Source: an uncultured Ellagibacter sp. (GTDB taxonomy: Bacteria; Actinomycetota; Coriobacteriia; Coriobacteriales; Eggerthellaceae). Taken from it: a stretch of 43,803 nucleotides of DNA. Made by a program: the position numbers and the translations under genes. The notes under the pieces are model-generated. The model was not told the origin of the DNA and searched no databases. It worked only from the letters and a program-made list of their open reading frames with translations. Shown in pieces: positions 11,224-20,537 of the stretch (the first letter of the stretch is position 1; each line of letters opens with the position of its first letter). Location of the stretch: the NCBI RefSeq assembly GCF_934643285.1, contig NZ_CAKUBT010000014.1:1-43803 (forward strand), read 5' to 3'.

Positions 11224-14200
11224 TTACGCGAGCTCGGTTTCCACCTCGAGCTTGCCCGCGTCCTGCGCCCTGCCATGCGATCCGTCGGCGTTCACGAAGG
11301 TGTCGCGTGCCGCGCGGGCCTCGGACTCCTTCTCCGCCAGATTCGCCTTCGCAACCGAGATCATCAGCTTGATGCGGTTGAGCTGATTCACCTCCGACGC
11401 ACCCGGATCGTAGTCGACGGCCACGATGTTGCTTTCGGGATAGCGGCGGCGCAGCTCCTTGATCACGGCCTTGCCGACCACATGGTTCGGCAGGCACGCG
11501 AACGGCTGGGTGCACACCACGTTCGGCGCGCCGGTCTTGATAAGCTCCACCATCTCGGCGGTGAGCAGCCACCCCTCGCCCATCGAGTTGCACAGCGAGA
11601 GGATCTCACTCGCATATTCGGCCAGCTCGTAGATGTTCGCCGGCGGGTTGAAGCGCGACGAGTCGGCGAGCGCCTTGTTCACCGGCGCGCGGAACTTCTT
11701 GATGGCGGAAAGCGCCACCTTCGACCCGAGCGCGCCCTTCGAGCTGCGCCCGAGCGGGTCCTTCTGGAAAATGCCGCCCGCAACGCCGAACAGGAAGAAC
11801 TCTATGAGCCCCGGCACCACAGCCTCGCACCCTTCCCGCTCGATCACGTCGACAATCTGGTTGTTCGCCGTGGGGTGGAACTTCACGAGGATCTCGCCCA
11901 CCACACCGACGCGCGGTTTGGTTCCCTCGCCCTGGAGCGGCAGCGTGTCGAAGTCCTCGACGATCTGGCGAATCGTGCGCTTGAAGCGGCCGTAGGACTC
12001 GCCGGTTTCCAGCTGGCCCTTGCACGTGGCCATCCAGTGGTCGAACAGGCGATTCGCGCTACCAGGCTCCACCTCGTAGGGGCGCGTGCGGTAGAGGCAC
12101 TGCATGAGCACGTCGCCGTACTGCAGCGCGTACACGGCCTGGAGCAGCATCTTCGGCGTGATCTTGAAGCCAGGATTGTGTTCGCCCAAATCCTTGAACG
12201 AGATGGCGATCACGGGAATGTGCGCGAGGCCCACAGCCTTCAATGCCTTGCGGATAAGCGAGATGTAGTTGGTGGCGCGGCAACCGCCGCCCGTCTGCGT
12301 GATGAGCACGGCAAGCTTGTCAGTGTCATAGCGCCCCGACATGACGGCTTCCATAATCTGGCCGGTGACCAGAATGGACGGATAGCAGATGTCGTTATTC
12401 ACATACTTGAGGCCCGCATCGACCGCGCCGTGGTCCACACTCGGCAGAAGCTCGACGTTGTAGCCGAAGCGGCTGAAAATGGGCACGAGAAGCTCGAAAT
12501 GGTACGGCGCCATCTGCGGAGCCAGGATGGTGTAGCCCTGCTCCTTCATCTCCTCAGTGAACACCGCGCGCGGGAACTCCGTGTCGGCGCCCTCGCGCTG
12601 GCGCATGCGCTCCTGAGCCTCGGGCGCGGCCTTCTCGTTGAACGCGTCAGGGACGGCGTCGGGCGAGATCTCAATGTCACACGCGGGGCAGCTGGCGGGC
12701 TTCGCGGTGCGTTCGGCCTCTTCATCGGCCTGATCCTTCAGTGCGGCAAGGAGGCTGCGCACGCGGATGCGCGCGGCGCCCAAGTTGGACACCTCGTCGA
12801 TTTTGAGCACGGTGTACACCTTGCCCGCCGACTCGAGAATCTCCTGCACCTGGTCGGTGGTGAGCGCGTCCAAGCCGCAACCGAACGAGTTCAGCTGGAT
12901 GAGGTCGAGGTCGCGACGTTCGGTCGCCACCTTCGCCGCCGCATAGAGGCGCGTGTGGTACATCCACTGATCGACCAGGCGAATCGGGCGCTCGAGCGTG
13001 CCCAAGTGCGCAATGGAGTCCTCAGTGAGCACTGCCAGCCCAAAGCTCGTGAGCAGCTCGGGGATGGCATGGTTGATCTCGGGGTCGTTATGGTAGGGGC
13101 GGCCCGCCAGCACGATTCCGTGGGTGCCCGTCTCCTCCATCCACTTCAGGGTCTCGGTGCCCTTCACGCGCATGTCGCGCTTGAACGCCTCGTCTTCGGC
13201 CCAAGCGGCGTCGACCGCGGCGTCCACTTCCGCCTGAGTCGGGGCGGAAACACCTTCGCCCATGAGCTCAGGGTGCGCCTCGATAAGTTCAACCATCAGG
13301 CGTTTCTTCAGGTGCTCCTTCTTGTCATAGGGCAGCCACGGGTTCAGGAACTGCGTCGACGACTCGCGCAGCTCATCGATGTTCAGACGCAGCGCCTCGG
13401 CGTAGCTCGCCACGATCGGGCAGTTGAAATGGTTGCCCGCCGTGTCGTCTTCCTGGCGCTCCCATTTGCTGCAGGGGAACCAGATGAAGTCCGGATGCTT
13501 GTCGAGCAGATTCATGATGTGGCCGTGCGAAAGCTTCGCCGGGTAGCACACGCTCTCCGACGGCATGGATTCGATGCCCGCCTCGTAGGTCTTCTTCGTG
13601 GACGGGTCGGAAAGCACCACGCGCCATCCGAGCTTCGTGAAGAAGGTGAACCAGAACGGGTAGTTCTCGTACATGTTGAGCGCGCGGGGGATGCCCACCG
13701 TGCCGCGCGGGGCCTTGTCAGCGGAAAGCGGCGTGTAGTGGTCGAACAGGCGTTTGCTCTTGTACTCGAAGAGGTTCGGCACCTGCTGCGACTTCTTGTC
13801 GAGCGCGCCGGCGCCCTTCTCGCAGCGGTTGCCCGTGATGAAGCGGCGGTGTTTGCCGGTGTTCTCGTCCTTGCCGAAATCGTTCACCGTGAGCAGGCAG
13901 GCGTTCGAGCAGCCCTTGCAACGCACGGTCTTGTGCGTGGGGGCAAGCGATTCGATCTGCTCGAGGGAAAGCAGCGTGGATTTGACCTGCGGGGCGATGA
14001 CTTCGGCGTCGGCGGAACTCCGCTCAGAAGCTTCGCAGCCTTCGCTTCGTCCCGCGGGCGCCGAAGTCGCCCAGGCGGAAGCCGATTCAACCTGCGGGAC
14101 GGCGGAAGCCGCGGTCGAGCTATGCTCAGAAGCTTCGCAGCCTTCGCTCCGCTCGCCGGCGTCTTCCGCCTGGTCGTGAGTGGATTCCAGCGCTGCGACC

Positions 14201-16107
14201 TGCTTGCGGTAGCGGTCGCGCGCGAGGAGCGCGGCACCGTAGGCGCCCATGTTGCCCGCGATGTCGGGGCGCACGGCATGCACGCCCGCGAGCTGCTCGA
14301 ACGCGCGCAGCACCGCGTCATTGAGGAACGTGCCGCCCTGCACGATGACCTTCGTGCCCACATCATGCGGGTCGCGGATTTTGATAACTTTGAACAGCGC
14401 GTTCTTGATGACCGAGATGGCCAGGCCCGCGGCGATGTCACCAACCGTGGCGCCTTCCTTCTGCGCCTGCTTCACGCGGGAATTCATGAACACAGTGCAG
14501 CGACTTCCCAGGTCAACGGGGTTTTCTGCATGGATTGCCGTCTTGGCGAACTCGGAAACGTCCAGGTTCAGGCCCGTCGCGAAGCTCTCGATGAAGCTGC
14601 CGCAGCCCGACGAGCACGCCTCGTTCAGCATGATATGGTCGATCACGCCGTCCTTCACGCGCAGGCACTTCATGTCCTGGCCGCCGATGTCGAGGATGAA
14701 CTCCACGCCCGGAAGCATCTGCTGAGCGCCGCGCAGGTGCGCGACCGTCTCGATCTCGCCCGAGTCGACGCGCAGCGCCTCAAGGAGCAGCGCCTCGCCA
14801 TAGCCGGTGACCGTGGCATGCCCGATGGTGATGAGCGGCTCGCCCGTCTCGGCGTCGACCGGCATGTCGTTGTAGAGCTTGGCGATGGCGGCCTTCGCGC
14901 ATCCGAGCACGTCGCCCTTGTTCGACACGTAGTGCGACCAGAGCAGGCTGCCTTCCTCGTCGATGAGCGTCGCCTTGAACGTGGTCGAGCCCGCGTCGAT
15001 GCCCAGATAGGCAACGCCCGTGTAATCCATGAGGCTCTCGCGCTTCACGCACTCGGCGGCATGGCGCTCGTTGAACTCGTCGAGCTCGGCGTCGTTTGCG
15101 AACAGCGGAGGCAGGCGCACGACCTCGGAACCTTGGATATCGCCCAGGTTCTTCAAGCGGTCAAGCACGTCTGCGAGCTTCTCGGCACGCACGGTCGAGC
15201 TCGCCGCGCCCGCAATGGCGCAGCCGCTTGCCACGAACAGGTGCGCGTTGTCGGGCACAATGCGGTGCTCCTCGTCAAGCTCGAGCGTCTCATAGAAGCG
15301 TTTGCGCAGTTCAGGAAGGTATTGCAGCGGGCCACCCAAAAATGCCACGTAGCCGCGGATGGGGCGCCCGCATGCAAGGCCGGAGATAGTCTGCGTCACG
15401 ACGGACTGGAAGATAGAGGCGGCGATGTCCTCCTTGCGCGCGCCCTCGTTCAAAAGCGGCTGCACGTCGGTCTTCGCGAACACGCCGCAGCGCGAGGCGA
15501 TGGGATAGATGGTGGTCGCGTTTTGCGCGAGCTCGTTCAAGCCGCCCGCATCGGTGTTCAGAAGCGCCGCCATCTGGTCGATGAATGCGCCCGTTCCGCC
15601 CGCGCAGGTGCCGTTCATGCGCTGCTCGATGCCGTTTTCGAAGTAGATGATCTTCGCGTCCTCGCCGCCGAGCTCGATGGCCACGTCGGTTTTGGGGATG
15701 AAGGTTTCGACCGCGGTTTTGCTCGCGATGACCTCCTGCACGAACTCGATGCCAAGCCACTGGGCCAAAAGCAGGCCGCCCGAGCCGGTGATGGCGATCG
15801 TCATGCGCTCATCGCCGAAGCCTTCGGCGGCCTCGGAGAGCACTTCCACGATCGTTGCGCGCACGTCAGCGTGGTGGCGACGATAGACCGAGTACTTGAC
15901 CTGGTTGTTCTCATCCAAGATGGCAAGCTTCACCGTCGTCGAGCCGACATCGATGCCGATATGGAGCGCGTCCTTCACGACGGGTTCTCCAATCGGAGTC
16001 GCGTCAACCGTTGTGGTGCGGGGCGCGCAACCCTCGCCCGAGCATGCACCAAGCGACGCCTTCTCGTCCGCCGTCAATTCCTGATTGTTCATGTTTTCGT
16101 CTTCCAT
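11224..16107 (-). CDS. Giant fused 2-hydroxyacyl-CoA dehydratase activase/dehydratase protein
   Basis: This 1627-residue fusion carries two BcrAD/BadFG-type ATPase domains in tandem. The first starts at GIDVGSTTVK (51-60) and has GTCAGGTGAF and RCGVFAKTD. The second starts at GIDAGSTTFK (about residue 367) and has ACSSGCGSF and RCTVFMNS. In such activases the cysteines bridge a 4Fe-4S cluster in the dimer. A variable linker (about 650-710) follows, then the DUF2229-type activase-related region with several cysteines, and finally a dehydratase-like domain (HgdB/COG3581-like, GGGCRATNY near 1275). The family delivers low-potential electrons by ATP hydrolysis to dehydrate 2-hydroxyacyl-CoA or reduce related substrates. 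Substrate is unknown, and no separate dehydratase subunits or CoA-transferase lie nearby. It sits 15 bp downstream of tetR and is probably cotranscribed with it. Confidence 0.85.
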   Translation of the reverse strand: MEDENMNNQELTADEKASLGACSGEGCAPRTTTVDATPIGEPVVKDALHIGIDVGSTTVKLAILDENNQVKYSVYRRHHADVRATIVEVLSEAAEGFGDERMTIAITGSGGLLLAQWLGIEFVQEVIASKTAVETFIPKTDVAIELGGEDAKIIYFENGIEQRMNGTCAGGTGAFIDQMAALLNTDAGGLNELAQNATTIYPIASRCGVFAKTDVQPLLNEGARKEDIAASIFQSVVTQTISGLACGRPIRGYVAFLGGPLQYLPELRKRFYETLELDEEHRIVPDNAHLFVASGCAIAGAASSTVRAEKLADVLDRLKNLGDIQGSEVVRLPPLFANDAELDEFNERHAAECVKRESLMDYTGVAYLGIDAGSTTFKATLIDEEGSLLWSHYVSNKGDVLGCAKAAIAKLYNDMPVDAETGEPLITIGHATVTGYGEALLLEALRVDSGEIETVAHLRGAQQMLPGVEFILDIGGQDMKCLRVKDGVIDHIMLNEACSSGCGSFIESFATGLNLDVSEFAKTAIHAENPVDLGSRCTVFMNSRVKQAQKEGATVGDIAAGLAISVIKNALFKVIKIRDPHDVGTKVIVQGGTFLNDAVLRAFEQLAGVHAVRPDIAGNMGAYGAALLARDRYRKQVAALESTHDQAEDAGERSEGCEASEHSSTAASAVPQVESASAWATSAPAGRSEGCEASERSSADAEVIAPQVKSTLLSLEQIESLAPTHKTVRCKGCSNACLLTVNDFGKDENTGKHRRFITGNRCEKGAGALDKKSQQVPNLFEYKSKRLFDHYTPLSADKAPRGTVGIPRALNMYENYPFWFTFFTKLGWRVVLSDPSTKKTYEAGIESMPSESVCYPAKLSHGHIMNLLDKHPDFIWFPCSKWERQEDDTAGNHFNCPIVASYAEALRLNIDELRESSTQFLNPWLPYDKKEHLKKRLMVELIEAHPELMGEGVSAPTQAEVDAAVDAAWAEDEAFKRDMRVKGTETLKWMEETGTHGIVLAGRPYHNDPEINHAIPELLTSFGLAVLTEDSIAHLGTLERPIRLVDQWMYHTRLYAAAKVATERRDLDLIQLNSFGCGLDALTTDQVQEILESAGKVYTVLKIDEVSNLGAARIRVRSLLAALKDQADEEAERTAKPASCPACDIEISPDAVPDAFNEKAAPEAQERMRQREGADTEFPRAVFTEEMKEQGYTILAPQMAPYHFELLVPIFSRFGYNVELLPSVDHGAVDAGLKYVNNDICYPSILVTGQIMEAVMSGRYDTDKLAVLITQTGGGCRATNYISLIRKALKAVGLAHIPVIAISFKDLGEHNPGFKITPKMLLQAVYALQYGDVLMQCLYRTRPYEVEPGSANRLFDHWMATCKGQLETGESYGRFKRTIRQIVEDFDTLPLQGEGTKPRVGVVGEILVKFHPTANNQIVDVIEREGCEAVVPGLIEFFLFGVAGGIFQKDPLGRSSKGALGSKVALSAIKKFRAPVNKALADSSRFNPPANIYELAEYASEILSLCNSMGEGWLLTAEMVELIKTGAPNVVCTQPFACLPNHVVGKAVIKELRRRYPESNIVAVDYDPGASEVNQLNRIKLMISVAKANLAEKESEARAARDTFVNADGSHGRAQDAGKLEVETELA
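14022..14148 (-). repeat. Duplicated in-frame linker repeat in the giant activase
   Basis: An identical 25-bp sequence (beginning GCTCAGAAGC on the plus strand) occurs at 14022-14046 and 14124-14148, exactly 102 bp (34 codons) apart. Both are read in the same frame as RSEGCEASE. The surrounding linker is Ser/Ala/Glu-rich and lies between the second ATPase domain and the DUF2229 region. The repeat contains the palindrome GAAGCTTC. Confidence 0.75.
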
Positions 16108-16122
16108 CGTTATCGCCTTCGT

Positions 16123-16764
16123 TTACAACTTGATCGGATCGCCCGGTTTGATGAAGAAGAGCTTCATCGCGATAAGTGCCATGTCCTGGGAGCTCTCGCA
16201 CATGCCCGTTTCGACCCAACGCGTGATGACCCCCAGATACGCGCTCGCGTAGAACGCAACGTAATATTGCACGAACGGCTCGGGGTTGTTGCGATAGCGC
16301 TCGTGCAGGATGGTCTGGATGATTTCAGTGCACAGCGCATCGCGCACGCGGGGGCCGAAGCTCGGGTCGCCCTTGGGGCCCATCACCGCATGCAGGAAGT
16401 CGCCCTGTTCGCGCAGGCAGTCGAACAGTTCCACCAAAAAGGGCATCGGGCGCTTGCTCACGCGGTAGCGCATGACGTCCTTCAGGCCGATCGTCTGCAT
16501 CTTTGCCTGAAGAGCCTCGAGGTCGGCCATGATGTCTCCCTCAAGGGCACGAAGCAGCCCGTCTTTGTCCCCGAAGATGTTGTAGAGCGTGCCGCGGTTG
16601 AGCCCCGCGCGAGCGCACAGGTCGCTTGCGGAGAACCCGTCGAGCCCATTTTCCTCCGTCAGCTCGATGAAGGCCTCGCGCAGCGCCTGCTTAGAGCGCG
16701 TGATCCGCCGATCTTCAGAAGCGGCACCTTCGTTTGCCGAACATGTCATAAGCTCCACCCCCAT
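16123..16764 (-). CDS. TetR-family transcriptional regulator
   Basis: This 213-residue protein has an N-terminal TetR helix-turn-helix at about residues 21-66 (ITRSKQALREAFIELT, then FSASDLCARAGLNRGTLYNIFGDKDGLL). A longer all-helical C-terminal effector domain follows, with a hydrophobic stretch FVQYYVAFYASAYLGVITRWVE near 165-187. It is the first gene of a likely operon with the giant activase 15 bp downstream, so it probably controls that gene and itself. An operator-like inverted repeat overlaps its start codon (16763-16800). The ligand is unknown; a CoA ester or related acid would fit the neighbour, but that is inference. Confidence 0.85.
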   Translation of the reverse strand: MGVELMTCSANEGAASEDRRITRSKQALREAFIELTEENGLDGFSASDLCARAGLNRGTLYNIFGDKDGLLRALEGDIMADLEALQAKMQTIGLKDVMRYRVSKRPMPFLVELFDCLREQGDFLHAVMGPKGDPSFGPRVRDALCTEIIQTILHERYRNNPEPFVQYYVAFYASAYLGVITRWVETGMCESSQDMALIAMKLFFIKPGDPIKL

Positions 16765-16800
16765 TCAACAATCCGACCAATAATAAACATATTGTTCAAT
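16763..16800 (-). promoter_or_regulatory. Candidate TetR operator over the tetR start
   Basis: ATTCAACAAT (16763-16772) and ATTGTTCAAT (16791-16800) are inverted copies matching at 9 of 10 positions. Each arm is itself partly palindromic (ATTG..CAAT). The left arm overlaps the tetR ATG. This placement suits autoregulation. Confidence 0.45.
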
Positions 16801-17049
16801 AGTGTGATTGTAGCGAGCTGACACGCGAATGGCAACGGATGCGCGCCCTGTTTACACAGGTTTTGCTGGAAAAGCAGGAGCCGACCAAGGCGCAGCCGAA
16901 TCACCTTCCCCCGCCGCGCCAAATCAGCGCCGTTTTTCCCGCTAAAACGATGACAGCTGCCGTTTCCCCTCCGAAAAAAGGTATCCTGTTCGAAGAAATC
17001 AACAGCCCACGCGCAATTCAAACGCCCATTCGCGAGAGGGAGAGCATCT

Positions 17050-18414
17050 ATGCAAATCACACCTGCCGAAATCGCCGAAACCCTGGCGATGGTGAACAAG
17101 GAGCACCTCGACATCCGAACGATCACGCTCGGACTGAACCTGCGAGGATGCACCGATTCGGACATCGACACGATGGCCCGCAAGGTCTACGACCGCATGA
17201 CCACCGCAGCCGAGCAGCTCGTTCCCACCGCCGAACAGCTCGAACGCGAATACGGCATCCCTATCGTGAACAAGCGCATCTCGGTGACGCCCATCGCCGA
17301 GATCTGCGCGGCGACCGACGCCCGCGACCTGTCGCCTATCGCTGTGGCCATGGACAAGGCCGCGAAGGTCATCGGCGTCGATTTCGTCGGCGGCTTCTCC
17401 GCCCTCGTGCACAAGGGCGCGTCGCGCGCAGACAACAACCTTATGGACTCCATCCCCGACGCCCTCGCGGCGACCGACTTCGTGTGCTCGAGCGTGAACG
17501 TGGGCTCGACGCGCGCGGGCATCAATATGGACGCCGCCTTCAAGATGGCGGGCATCGTGAAGAAGACCGCCGAGGCGACCGCCGATCGCCAGTGCATCGG
17601 CGCAGGTAAACTGGTTGTTTTCTGCAATGCAGTGGAGGATAACCCCTTCATGGCGGGCGCGTTCCACGGTTCGGGCGAGGCCGACGCCGTCGTGAACGTG
17701 GGCGTATCGGGCCCGGGCGTTGTGCGTTCGGTGCTCGCTAACATGCCGAAAGACGCCGACATGACCGCCATCTCGGAAGCGATCAAGGCGACCGTCTTCA
17801 AAATCACGCGCGCAGGCGAACTCATGGCTCGCGAGGCGAGCAAGCGCCTGGGCGTGACGAAGGGCATCCTCGATTTGTCGCTCGCGCCGACGCCGGCAGA
17901 AGGCGACTCGGTCGCGGAGATCTTGGAAACCATCGGCGTCGGAAAGTGCGGCGGCCCGGGCACCACGGCAGCGCTTGCCATGCTCAACGACGCGGTGAAG
18001 AAGGGCGGCGTCATGGCATCGTCGAGCGTCGGCGGACTTTCGGGCGCGTTCATTCCCGTGTCGGAAGATGCCGGCATGATCCGCGCAGCCGAGGCAGGCG
18101 CCCTTTCCCTTGAGAAGCTCGAGGCCATGACCTGCGTCTGCAGCGTGGGCCTCGATATGATCGCCATCCCGGGCGACACCTCGGTGGAAACGATCTTCGG
18201 CATCATCGCCGACGAGTGCGCCATCGGCATGATCAACAACAAGACCACCGCCGTGCGCGTCATCCCCGCCATCGGCAAGAAGGTCGGCGACCGACTGGAG
18301 TTCGGCGGCCTTCTGGGATACGCCCCCGTCATGCCCGTGAACGGACACGCTGGCACCGTCTTCGCCCACCGCGGAGGCCGCATGCCCGCCCCGATCAACA
18401 GCTTGAAGAACTAG
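17050..18414 (+). CDS. UPF0210 / DUF711 (PFL-like) family protein
   Basis: This 454-residue protein matches the UPF0210 family along its length, including DFVGGFSALVHKG (about 113-125), SSVNVGSTRAGINMD and a C-terminal AHRGGRMPAPINSLKN. The structure of this family resembles glycyl-radical/PFL barrel folds, but its enzymatic function is not established. Its usual partner, a small ACT-domain protein (UPF0237) encoded directly upstream, is absent; the 16822-17049 stretch before it has no ORF I can support. The start ATG at 17050 has GAGAGGGAG upstream. A strong hairpin terminator follows at 18437-18472. It is divergent from tetR. Family call firm, function unknown. Confidence 0.88.
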   Translation: MQITPAEIAETLAMVNKEHLDIRTITLGLNLRGCTDSDIDTMARKVYDRMTTAAEQLVPTAEQLEREYGIPIVNKRISVTPIAEICAATDARDLSPIAVAMDKAAKVIGVDFVGGFSALVHKGASRADNNLMDSIPDALAATDFVCSSVNVGSTRAGINMDAAFKMAGIVKKTAEATADRQCIGAGKLVVFCNAVEDNPFMAGAFHGSGEADAVVNVGVSGPGVVRSVLANMPKDADMTAISEAIKATVFKITRAGELMAREASKRLGVTKGILDLSLAPTPAEGDSVAEILETIGVGKCGGPGTTAALAMLNDAVKKGGVMASSSVGGLSGAFIPVSEDAGMIRAAEAGALSLEKLEAMTCVCSVGLDMIAIPGDTSVETIFGIIADECAIGMINNKTTAVRVIPAIGKKVGDRLEFGGLLGYAPVMPVNGHAGTVFAHRGGRMPAPINSLKN

Positions 18415-18436
18415 CAAGCGTCAACGTCAAAACAGC

Positions 18437-18472
18437 AAGAGGGGCCGAAGCATTTCAACTTCGGCCCCTCTT
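18437..18472. terminator. Bidirectional hairpin terminator
   Basis: A perfect 14-bp stem, AAGAGGGGCCGAAG / CTTCGGCCCCTCTT, with an 8-nt loop lies between the stop of the UPF0210 gene (18414) and the stop of the convergent minus-strand gene (18501). It can serve both directions. Confidence 0.8.
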
Positions 18473-18500
18473 CATATTGCAGGGAGTCCCCGCTTCCATC

Positions 18501-18785
18501 TTATCGAAATCTCAGCACATATCCGCAGGTCGGGGGTAGGTGCTTTCCGAACAATGCAGCTACGGGCGTCAAGCGGCGGCAGCGCTCGCATCGCGTAAAG
18601 CGCTCATCGTACACGCAGCACAACCGCGAGTCCTCGTCGAGAAACTCGCACGGCGCCGAGAAGTCGATGCCGACAAAGCCGTCTTCACCGACTTCCCGCT
18701 CGTAGCAGCACATCCCGCAACGCAGGCACGCATCGTCCCACGAACCGTCGAACCACGCCCGCAGCGCTGCAATCGGCTTCAGCAT
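18501..18785 (-). CDS. YkgJ-type cysteine cluster protein
   Basis: This 94-residue protein carries the pattern of the YkgJ/UPF0153 'CxxxCxxCC' family. Visible elements are CLRCGMCCYE (about 20-29), then CEFLDEDSRLCCVYDERFTRCERC and a late Cys in PPTCGYVLRF. These cysteines are thought to bind zinc or an Fe-S centre; function is not established. It starts 7 bp after the ettA stop, with only a weak AGGCG, so it is probably the last gene of that transcription unit and may depend on translational coupling. Confidence 0.8.
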   Translation of the reverse strand: MLKPIAALRAWFDGSWDDACLRCGMCCYEREVGEDGFVGIDFSAPCEFLDEDSRLCCVYDERFTRCERCRRLTPVAALFGKHLPPTCGYVLRFR

Positions 18786-18792
18786 CGCCTGA

Positions 18793-20472
18793 CTAGTCCC
18801 GCGTCAGCTTGCGATGGAGGCGATGCGGCTTCGAGGCCTCCTCGCCCAAGCGCTCGATGCGATTCTTCTGGTAGCTGTCGAAGTTACCCTCGAACCAGAA
18901 CCAGTTGCCCGGGTTCTCGTCGGTGCCCTCCCACGCGAGGATGTGCGTGGCGATGCGGTCGAGGAACATGCGGTCGTGGCTCGTCACAACGGCGCATCCG
19001 GGGAACTCGAGCAGCGCCTTTTCCAAACTGGAAAGCGTCTCAACGTCCAGGTCGTTTGTGGGCTCGTCGAGCAGCAGCAGGTTGCCGCCCTGCTTCAGCG
19101 TGAGCGCCAAATTCAGGCGATTGCGCTCGCCACCCGAGAGAACGCCGGCGGGTTTCTGCTGATCAGAACCTTTGAAGCCGAAGCTTGCCACATACGCGCG
19201 GCTCGGCACCTCGGTCTCGCACACCATCATGTAGTCGAGCCCGTCAGAGACCACCTCCCAGACGTTCTTCTTGGGATCGATGCCCTCGCGCCCCTGATCG
19301 ACGTAGGAGAGCTTCACCGTCTCGCCCAGCTCGAGCGTACCCGAGGTCGGCTGCTCCTTGCCGACGATCATCTTGAAGAGCGTCGACTTGCCCACGCCGT
19401 TCGGGCCGATCACGCCCACAATACCGTTGCGCGGCAACTCGAACGACAGGTTGTCGATGAGCACGCGATCGCCGAAGCTCTTGCAGAGTCCGTCCACCTT
19501 GAGCACGTTCGCGCCAAGGCGCGGACCTGCGGGAATGTGGATCTCAGTGAAGTCAACCTTCTTCGACTGCGCGGCCTCGGCCACCATCTGGTCGTAACGC
19601 TCCAGACGTGCGCGGCTTTTCGCCTGGCGCGCCTTCGGGGACGAGCGCACCCACTCGAGTTCCTCGGAAAGGCGCTTCGCGAGTTTCTCGTCGCGCTGCT
19701 TCTGCGACGCCAGGCGCGCAGCCTTCGTCTCGAGGTACGTGGTGTAATTGCCCTTGTAAGGGTACAAATGCCCGCGGTCGACCTCGCAGATCCACTCGGC
19801 GACGTTGTCCAAGAAGTAGCGGTCGTGCGTGACGGCGAGCACCGCTCCTTGGTACTTGTGGAGGAACTGCTCGAGCCACAGGACGGACTCGGCATCCAAG
19901 TGGTTCGTCGGCTCGTCCAAAAGCAGCAGGTCAGGCGCCTCAAGCAGCAAGCGGCAGAGCGCCACGCGCCTGCGTTCGCCGCCGGAGAGCACGTTCACCG
20001 GCATATCGGGGTCGGGACACTGCAGCGCGTCCATCGCCTGCGAGAGCTGGCTGTCCAAATCCCAGCCGTCAACTGCGTCGATAGCATCCTGCAGCTCGCC
20101 CATTTCCGCCATGAGCGCGTCGAAGTCGGCGTCGGGCTCGGCCATGAGCCCGCCGATCTCGTTGAAGCGATCAATCTTCGCCTTCACGTCGCCGAACGCG
20201 AGCTCGATGTTCTCAAGCACCGTCTTGTCCTCATCGAGCGGCGGCTCCTGCTGAAGGATTCCCACGGTGTAGCCGGGCGTGAGGCGCGCCTCGCCGTTGG
20301 AGACCTCCTCCATGCCCGCCATCAGCTTCAAAAGCGTGGACTTGCCCATGCCGTTCGGGCCGACCACGCCGATCTTCGCGCCGGGATAGAACGACAGTGT
20401 GACGTCGTCCAAGATCACCTTGTCGCCGTGCGCCTTGCGCGCCTTGTACATCTGGTAAATGAATTCGGCCAT
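18793..20472 (-). CDS. ettA: ABC-F protein EttA (translational throttle)
   Basis: This 559-residue protein has two ABC cassettes in one chain and no membrane segments, the ABC-F layout. The first Walker A is GPNGMGKST (38-46), with signature LSGGERRRV and Walker B LLLLDEPTNHLD. The helical arm and the charged P-site tether linker (about 240-320, YLETKAARLASQKQRDEKLA) sit between the cassettes. The second Walker A is GPNGVGKST, with LSGGERNRL and LLLLDEPTNDLD. Length and the full-length pattern match EttA, which binds the ribosomal E site and gates the first elongation step according to ATP/ADP. AGGGAG precedes the ATG. It is followed at once by the YkgJ-type gene. Confidence 0.93.
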   Translation of the reverse strand: MAEFIYQMYKARKAHGDKVILDDVTLSFYPGAKIGVVGPNGMGKSTLLKLMAGMEEVSNGEARLTPGYTVGILQQEPPLDEDKTVLENIELAFGDVKAKIDRFNEIGGLMAEPDADFDALMAEMGELQDAIDAVDGWDLDSQLSQAMDALQCPDPDMPVNVLSGGERRRVALCRLLLEAPDLLLLDEPTNHLDAESVLWLEQFLHKYQGAVLAVTHDRYFLDNVAEWICEVDRGHLYPYKGNYTTYLETKAARLASQKQRDEKLAKRLSEELEWVRSSPKARQAKSRARLERYDQMVAEAAQSKKVDFTEIHIPAGPRLGANVLKVDGLCKSFGDRVLIDNLSFELPRNGIVGVIGPNGVGKSTLFKMIVGKEQPTSGTLELGETVKLSYVDQGREGIDPKKNVWEVVSDGLDYMMVCETEVPSRAYVASFGFKGSDQQKPAGVLSGGERNRLNLALTLKQGGNLLLLDEPTNDLDVETLSSLEKALLEFPGCAVVTSHDRMFLDRIATHILAWEGTDENPGNWFWFEGNFDSYQKNRIERLGEEASKPHRLHRKLTRD

Positions 20473-20537
20473 TCGATAGACTCCCTATTGTCCTGGTCAT
20501 TGCATACGTGAGGCCTATTGTATCAAGCAAACGTCCG

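Noticed and set aside
11275..16821. An 1848-codon open frame on the plus strand opposite the giant activase and tetR
   Set aside because: Same antisense shadow effect; the minus-strand protein has clear domains and motifs.
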